In this document: piece by piece, positions 59,401-64,000 of the stretch
How the letters are laid out: each line of letters starts with the position of its first letter
Position numbering within the stretch: position 1 is the first letter of the stretch
Assembly: GCA_016169945.1 (NCBI GenBank)
Contig: JADLSH010000162.1
Coordinates: 744,001-808,000 of the forward strand
Source: Trachythela sp. YZ-2020
Taxonomy: Eukaryota > Cnidaria > Anthozoa > Malacalcyonacea > Clavulariidae
Direction: 5' to 3'
DNA: 64,000 nucleotides
Notes under the pieces: model-generated
The model's database searches: none
What the model was told of the DNA's origin: nothing
What the model saw: only the letters and a program-made list of their open reading frames with translations
Program-made: the position numbers and the translations under genes

Positions 59401-61568
59401 GTATAAATAAAGTTAGTTTAGTTTAGGCTTCCTCCTCTACTAACCGAAACAATAAGAGAGATCCTTACTGGACCTCTAGGGAGAACAGTTTAGAACTGAT
59501 AGAGCTATCCAGTATAAATAAAGTTAGTTTCGTTTAGGTTTCTTCCTGTAGTAACACTGGATCAATAAGGGATGATCCTTACTGGACCTCTAGGAAGAAC
59601 AGTTTAGAACTGATAGAGCTATCCAGTATAAATATAGTTAGTTTAGTTTAGGTTTCCTCCTGTAGTAACACTGGACCAATAAGGGATGATCCTTACTGGA
59701 CCTCTAGGAAGAACAGTTTAGAACTGATAGAGCTATCCAGTCTAAATAAAGTTAGTTAAGTTCAGGTTACCTCCAGTAGTAACACTTTTCTCTCTATAGG
59801 TATCATGTCTGTCAGAGTGGCTGGGTGATCAAATGGCGTCATTGCAATCCATCCCAGAATTCTACATTGTCTTGATCGTATCTATTGTACTGTGTATGTT
59901 TACTGAGGTCACATCAAACGTCGCCACTGCCTCGATATTTCTGCCTATTGTTGGCTCCGTGGTAGGTTTTGAAGCAAATATTTTGAACCTCTATTTTCTT
60001 GTTGTGTTTTAGGAAAACACGACGCTTAAACTGTATTAAATTCTTACGCCACTGACAAGTTTTCCGCTTTCTAATCATGTTTTTGAATGAGTTTGTTTTG
60101 GCATCGTCTCAAATGTCTAACACCGAACGATTTTAATTGTCAAGGCCAAAGTGTTGGGCGTTTATGGTTTAAGCAGACTAACTGCCTATATCTCTTGTTT
60201 ACCTATTAATCTGCCATACGCCCTTCTATTATTTTACTCTGAATAATAGATCAATTTCGTAGTGTCGACAGCTTCAATTTCGTTTTGATGCCCCTACAGC
60301 GACGAAGCCAGCCATGGTAACTGGTGCTTCTATCCTAATAGATAGGCTAAAAACAATGCATTTCTAAAGTTTGAATAATAGAAAAACCTCAAAATTTGCA
60401 TAGCATCACCTGTTGCTATGTCTAGCTTTGCCAGTGCCATGTTTCTCGTTTCTTATTCATAGTATCCATGTCGTGTCTCCTAATAACAGCAAAATTCTCC
60501 TCCTAAACAGGCTGTAAATATCAAGATCCATCCATGGTACTTAATGGTTCCTGCAACCCTCTCGTGTTCCTTCGCTTACATGTTACCTGTTGCCACACCA
60601 CCCAATGCAATTATATTTTCCTCAGGCTATCTTAAAGTTTTTGAAATGGTAAGTTAACATGAGTTAACATGTTAAGTACAACATGAGTTAACATGGTAAG
60701 TACAACATGAGTTAACATGGTAAGCATAACATGAATACTGGGTTTGGAGGATAATCCAAGTGAGTAGATATATACACAATTTAAGACCTAACCAGGAACG
60801 GTTGCGAAAAGTGCAACACTAGGTCCTCTGGCAGGAATTGAACCCTGACCTACGGTCCGGTTAGCCGCTCTGGCGCCAACTAAGGCTACAGAGGCCAGTT
60901 GTGAGCTATAACCGTAAGTTCTGTATATATAGGTTGTCCGGTGTGGGTTGTGATAAGTTGCAGAACAATATATAACTTGTTGAAGTAGAATATGTAACTA
61001 GAAATTGGATAATCATGGTTTGGTCCAAGTGAGGACCTAGTGTTGCATTTTTCGCAACCGTTCCTGGTTAGGTCCTAAATTCTGTATATATCTACTCACT
61101 TGGATTATCCACCAAACCCAGTATTCTAGTTCAACCAAGTGAAGTGCAAAAAAATCTTACGAGTTAACATGTTCATTTACTTGGAGTTTGGGAGTCAGAA
61201 AGCTTAATTAGCTAACACACGTTTATGCCCGATCCGTTTGAGATCTCTCTTTCAGGAAGTTTAGACAGAAACCACGACAGCTTATTGTAGAATACCACTT
61301 GCACTGGACCACCACGTTTGACATATCTTTTTCAGGTAGTTCAGATACAAACCACGACAGCTTATTATAGAATACTACCTACACTGGACCGCCATTTCTA
61401 ATATTTTGTGTTTTTTTACAGGTCAAAGCTGGTTTAGTGATGAATATTATTGGTATAGCAGTAATGTTAGCATGGACACACAGTGTGGGTTCAGTGTGGT
61501 TTAACCTTTCAGAATTTCCATCCTGGGCTGCGGCTTTAGACGATAATGCAACAAAATGCTGGGCTTAA
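48543..61568 (+). CDS. SLC13-family sodium/carboxylate cotransporter, 12 exons, complete
   Basis: Exons: 48543-48647, 49583-49848, 50607-50865, 51906-52036, 52686-52805, 53186-53272, 54279-54383, 58898-59007, 59245-59351, 59800-59961, 60511-60648, 61422-61568. All junctions are GT-AG and phases join exactly to 1,737 nt (578 residues plus stop). The product is a plasma-membrane Na+-coupled di/tricarboxylate transporter of the SLC13A2/3/5 type. Visible marks are an N-terminal [14 protein letters not shown] helix, [12 protein letters not shown], the first Na+-site motif [40 protein letters not shown], the second motif [16 protein letters not shown], and [11 protein letters not shown]. Length and exon number match the vertebrate genes (about 570-600 residues; 12 exons). 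The exon-3 loop after the first SNT motif is charged and variable. NLS and NAT near the C-terminus are possible N-glycosylation sites. The paralogue (succinate- or citrate-preferring) cannot be told from sequence alone, so no symbol is given. Confidence 0.96.
48990..49556. repeat. ~112-bp satellite-like repeat, five units, SLC13 intron 1
   Basis: Units run CTTATTGATCCAGTGTTACT ... AACTTTATTTATACTGGATA ... CTAGAGGTCCAGTAAGAG. The reverse orientation appears in introns 3 and 9. Confidence 0.9.
49895..50562. repeat. (TTTG)n microsatellite with CTTG/ATTG variants, SLC13 intron 2
   Basis: ~670 bp of a 4-bp unit. It fills most of the intron and ends 44 bp before the exon-3 acceptor. All frames stay open and give KQTN- or VCLF-type low-complexity translations. 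Confidence 0.97.
51075..51345. repeat. Same ~112-bp repeat, reverse orientation, SLC13 intron 3
   Basis: Between two and three units, e.g. GCTATCCAGTATAAATAAAG, inverted relative to intron 1. Confidence 0.88.
52134..52450. repeat. Inverted repeat arm in SLC13 intron 4
   Basis: CAGCAGACTTGTACCAATGC ... ACATCTTGTTGACAAGATGT; reverse complement in intron 6 at 53326-53672. Confidence 0.85.
52842..53145. repeat. ~28-bp minisatellite in SLC13 intron 5
   Basis: About ten units around CTAGGACTGGATGAAGTTTT. Confidence 0.85.
53326..53672. repeat. Inverted repeat arm in SLC13 intron 6
   Basis: Reverse-complement partner of 52134-52450; rich in ACAAGTTGT half-sites. Confidence 0.85.
53773..54119. mobile_element. 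Long foldback element in SLC13 intron 6
   Basis: ~115-bp arms: TTCGGAGTTTCGACTGCGCA ... TATCAAAGTATTTAACTG and reverse. A relative is at about 61735-62070. Confidence 0.82.
55085..55408 (-). CDS. Single death-effector-domain (DED) protein, nested in SLC13 intron 7
   Basis: 107 residues on the strand opposite to the host gene. It fits a six-helix DED: an N-terminal hydrophobic/charged helix ([20 protein letters not shown]), then a [11 protein letters not shown] turn, a [20 protein letters not shown] section and a final [20 protein letters not shown] helix. DEDs mediate homotypic contacts between FADD, procaspase-8, c-FLIP and PEA-15-type proteins in death signalling. Nearly the whole protein is the domain, so it could be a PEA-15-like regulator or one exon of a larger gene. 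A paralogue lies 2.2 kb away on the same strand. Splicing to other exons cannot be excluded. Confidence 0.7.
   Translation of the reverse strand: MSEKSEECEKKYRGFMVKLSHKFSRQETNELKYMLKSRIPAGISDKLRTALEIFDYLEKLAGLGPNNLSGLDNLERLFCEMENDKLSEMVADFMEDKRLNGYITESV
55559..55724. mobile_element. MITE next to the first DED gene
   Basis: Arms CTCCTCCGCAGACATCTCTT / AGAGATGCTTGCGGAGGAG with inner AGTTAGGT...GGGTTACCTGTGTCAGG pairing. Confidence 0.82.
57609..57917 (-). CDS. Second single-DED protein, nested in SLC13 intron 7
   Basis: 102 residues, paralogous to the DED gene at 55085-55408. Shared blocks are FMMKL near the start, a [10 protein letters not shown] turn, [20 protein letters not shown] and [17 protein letters not shown]. 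The ATG gives an acidic leader ([14 protein letters not shown]) before helix 1. A GTTAGT donor-like site right after the codons for LRSM means the last ~16 residues could instead be intron, with the domain joined to a downstream exon. It is antisense to the transporter and probably arose by local duplication with its neighbour. DED fold assignment is by pattern. Confidence 0.68.
   Translation of the reverse strand: MDDNNEMAQDSEYRVFMMKLAGQVTSQDKEEIMYVLTSVIPAGIMESLNTTFKLFRHLENLELVGPNNLHRLERLFTLMEKQNLRSMVSSFIKNNVIRISEL
58676..58821. mobile_element. Related 146-bp MITE in SLC13 intron 7
   Basis: Ends GGGCCGGTTGTATAA and TTATACAACTGGCCC are inverted; CAG flanks both sides as target duplication. 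It shares the GGTTGTAT terminal core and the CAG target with the MITEs in the OTU fragments, so it is probably the same superfamily. Inner TAGTTAAAT/ATTTAACTA stems. Confidence 0.85.
59030..59185. repeat. ~57-bp tandem repeat in SLC13 intron 8
   Basis: Three to four units around CATGGCTAGGAAACAATGTT; the apparent 71-residue frame over it is repeat translation. Confidence 0.8.
59375..59790. repeat. Same ~112-bp repeat, reverse orientation, SLC13 intron 9
   Basis: About four units, ending ~10 bp before the exon-10 acceptor polypyrimidine tract. Confidence 0.88.
60737..60896 (-). mobile_element. tRNA-derived SINE, family 3, full copy in SLC13 intron 11
   Basis: Minus strand: GGCCTCTGTAGCCTTAGTTG head with A box, B box GGTTCAATTCC, then CCTAGTGTTGCATTTTTCGC and a tail ending CCAAACCCAGTATT. 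A partial inverted copy lies 140 bp away at 61030-61126. Confidence 0.82.
61030..61126 (+). mobile_element. SINE family 3, 5'-truncated, intron 11
   Basis: From GAGGACCTAGTGTTGCATTT to CCAAACCCAGTATTC; opposite orientation to 60737-60896, so the pair can fold in the intron RNA. Confidence 0.78.
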
Positions 61569-61734
61569 TTCAAGTTATCTAGTACGGTAAGACTTGGGGG
61601 TGGTACCAGAGTAATTGGACTCAATAATTATTAACTCAATAATTCTTCACTCATTTTAAATTTGTCCAAATTATTCGTTATTCGTGCACCTTAGAAACAG
61701 GTGTGTAAAATGACACATCAAGGTGTGTTCAATT

Positions 61735-62070
61735 GTGGGAGAATTAAAATATCCATATCCAAGTATTCAACTGTTCAAGCATTCATTTGTGTTTCACATA
61801 TAGCGAGAATAGAACTGTCATTAAATAATTTTTGTACTACCATATTTTGTCTTCTGTGTATAAAGCAAAATAAGGAAAGGTACACTTAGTTAAGGGAATA
61901 TATTTTCTAATTTAAAGCGAGTCAAACGTGCGGAAACTAATTGTTCTTCCGAGCGACCTTTGCATACTCAATCGATGATTGAACAGTTGAATACTTTGAT
62001 ATGTTATGATTTAACTGCAATTTTATCCCGACGTAGAACGCGCCATCTGGATGCGCATTCGATATTATAA
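61735..62070. mobile_element. Relative of the intron-6 foldback element, 3' of the SLC13 gene
   Basis: Shares TCAACTGTTCAAGCATTCAT, CATATAGCGAGAATAGAACT, TGTCTTCTGTGTATAAAGC and CGACGTAGAACGCGCC with 53773-54119; left arm degraded. Confidence 0.72.
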
Positions 62071-62374
62071 AGCAAAGAGGCTATATACATATATATCTTG
62101 TTACTATTGTTGTCTAGTTTCCTATTATCAGAATTAATCATTGGAGATAAATGCGCATATTATTAATTTTCAAAATTAGTAGAAATTCCGTGCATCGTCA
62201 CATTATGGTGAAATTTGTACAATCAAAAAACGTTGATATTAAAAATACAGACTGAAGTACGCTTCTTTATATCGCAGCTTTTTGAGGTCTTTGTCTGTCA
62301 TTAACTAAAAAATGAAAGAATTGCTACATTAGACATACAGTTGAACTATTAAGCGGACACGTTCGGGACTAAAG

Positions 62375-62562
62375 GTGTGCGAATCCGATCCGAATCCGAG
62401 TCCGAATCCGATCCGATCCGATCCGATCGGATTCGGATCGGATTCGGATCAAAATTTACGCGTCCGGATCGGATCGGATCGGATTTTATTGCTTTTATTT
62501 CGGATCGGATCGGATCGGATTTTGCGCTTTTTTGGCCGGATCGGATCGGATTCGTTTTTCCG
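62375..62562. repeat. GGATC/GATCC-rich low-complexity block upstream of the hAT gene
   Basis: Long runs of CGGATC in both orientations; the first third is CGAATCCGATCC-type and the rest GGATCGGATC-type, so the block can fold on itself. AAGGTGTGCGAATCC at ~62371 resembles hAT terminal sequences, and this may be the element's subterminal repeat region. Translations here are low-complexity and not genes. Confidence 0.75.
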
Positions 62563-62856
62563 CGTATTGAGAAACACTCAGTTAGATTTTGTCATTGAAA
62601 ATCATTAAACTCGCAAGAAAACAATTAATCAAGATATTGCTATAGTCTTCAACTACGTTTTGGCTTTTCCCGTTCACAAATCATAATCGCCCTGGCATCA
62701 GGACTTTTAGGCGACGAGTCGACGACAATTATAATTAACTTGGCACTTGGCAAGTTGATGTGTTTTCCGCCTTTCCGGCTACACTGCTCGTTGTTATTGT
62801 AGATTGTAGAGTAGACTTCGTAACACGTGGAATTTTAGATCGCATTTTATTATAAT

Positions 62857-64000
62857 ATGGCTGAAACTATTGAGGCGGTACAACCAAATCCATCTGCTAA
62901 ACTACTAAGTAAAGATATGGTCGAAAAACTACTACGAGAGAAGTCAAAACGCGTTGTGATAACGACTGTCGAGGACAAAAAGAAACGATCCGAATGTTGG
63001 AAATTCTTCGGCTTCCCAAAAGTTGATGGGGTGATTTATCACGAAATGGCAGCTTGTCATAAATGCTTTACCATTTACAAGTATAGTTCGTCGAAAGGGA
63101 ACGCTCAATTAAACAAGCACATCTGCGCTAGGGACAAGTTGAAACTAGTAAAAGGGCAAACATCGCTCAATTTCTTCAGTAATTCGAAGGTTGGCAGCAG
63201 TCAAAGTGCACCACTTGTGAAGCTCAGCCAAGACGACCATCAATCTTTGCAGATGAATGCCATAAATGCCGCGGTTCTTGATTCTAGCCCGCTTTCGCGT
63301 TATGAAAAGGAAGGCATGAAGATTATGCTGAGAAGCGCAGCAAGATTTGGGGCGCGATACGGAGAAAACTTCGATCTTTCACAGCATATAGTCAACAGGA
63401 CAAATCTAACTCGCAATTACCTGCCGAAGCGTCATGAAGAAGTTCGCGCTGATATCCTTAAGTCTTTGAATGGAGAAGCATTTTGCACGACGACCGATAT
63501 GTGGAAGGAGAAATACACGGGAAAAAGCTACATGTCTGTTACCGTTCATCACATTGATGCTGATTGGAAGAACCTGAGCAGCTTCATTTGGTCAACGAAT
63601 GAATACAATCTCGAGGACCATACAGCACCTAGCATTTCCAAATGCTATCTTGAAAATGTCCCCGAGACCCCGACGCCCCATTCAGGCTTGTCACTACCGA
63701 TAACACCAATACCATGCCAGCTGCATTTCGCCGTCTCGCCAGCGACGATCAAATTGGATGCATTTCGCACATAAGTTCACTGGTTGCCAAAGCTTGCGTC
63801 ACTTCGAATGATGCCGCCGAGGTTAAGCTAAATGTGGAAGCAGCTAAGAAGTTAGTCGAACATGTTAAACGGGCAGATCTCCAAAGTAAGTTAACTACCA
63901 CACTGAAGCAGACCATAGCAACGCGATTTTATACCTACCGCGAAATGATTGGATCCATTATCAAGAGCTGGGAAGAGCTTGAAACCGTTCTTGATGCCAG
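62857..64000 (+). pseudogene. hAT-superfamily BED-finger transposase, 5' part, frameshifted, runs off the window
   Basis: The first 260+ residues show a BED-type zinc finger (CHKC...NKHIC, about residues 68-90) and then hAT-like sequence (SPLSRYEKEGMKIML, LPKRHEEVRADILKSL, AFCTTTDMWKEKYTGKSYMS, HHIDADWKNL). After ENVPETPT the frame loses similarity, while the adjacent frame continues APFRLVTTDNTNTMPAAFR, IGCISHISSLVAKAC and further open sequence to the window end. A one-base shift therefore lies at about 63640-63685. hAT transposases cut and paste DNA in the nucleus using a DDE catalytic core, most of which lies outside this window. The single lesion suggests recent inactivation, or a sequencing error. 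Confidence 0.82.

Noticed and set aside
62375..62608. Asp/Ser/Arg-rich frames
   Set aside because: Low-complexity GATCC repeat translations.
1..64000. CRISPR array, bacterial operon or prophage reading
   Set aside because: Spliced genes, SINEs and LINEs show a eukaryotic nuclear sequence; the tandem repeats lack unique spacers of constant length.

Overview
This is a repeat-dense, AT-rich stretch of animal nuclear DNA. Spliced genes with GT-AG introns, tRNA-derived SINEs, CR1-like LINE pieces, hAT, mariner-like and Harbinger-like TIR elements, and an expanded set of RING-TRAF-kelch, LRAT, DED and MACPF-like genes point to an early-branching invertebrate, most likely a cnidarian. That placement is an inference from gene content; species cannot be read from the sequence.

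Layout. 1-16 kb is almost entirely dispersed repeats: two hAT-type MITEs with exact 8-bp target duplications plus a third with one mismatch, SINEs, LINE fragments, a broken SAP/SWIM-type gene, microsatellites and a large inverted repeat. 16.6-22.4 kb holds a two-exon gene for a ~1,692-residue protein joining a MACPF-like N-terminus, a long helical region with a hydrophobic segment, and a ~700-residue beta-rich C-terminus. 22.4-27 kb is minisatellite, a SINE, and two copies of a foldback element that were each hit by different TIR elements. 27.4-47.5 kb is a tandemly duplicated gene cluster. Each unit carries a RING-TRAF-kelch gene, an OTU-protease fragment and a kelch-only gene, all on the minus strand. 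One RING-TRAF-kelch copy is intact (41.3-42.9 kb) and one is broken (27.7-29.0 kb). Between the two units lie LRAT-domain genes: two intact in opposite orientations and one fragment split by a MITE.

48.5-61.6 kb is one complete 12-exon SLC13-type sodium/carboxylate cotransporter gene (578 residues). I rebuilt all its splice junctions in phase. Its introns carry many repeats, and intron 7 holds two small death-effector-domain genes on the opposite strand. 62.4-64.0 kb is the 5' part of a hAT/BED-finger transposase with a frameshift, running off the window.

How the genes may relate. RING-TRAF E3 ligases, DED adaptors, an OTU-type protease and a MACPF/helical pore-former-like protein are all families used in innate immunity and cell death. 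A ~130-200 bp module recurs six times beside the kelch/RING and LRAT genes, which are otherwise unrelated. That suggests shared or formerly shared bidirectional regulatory DNA. A joint role is inference; the gene structures themselves are read directly from the sequence.
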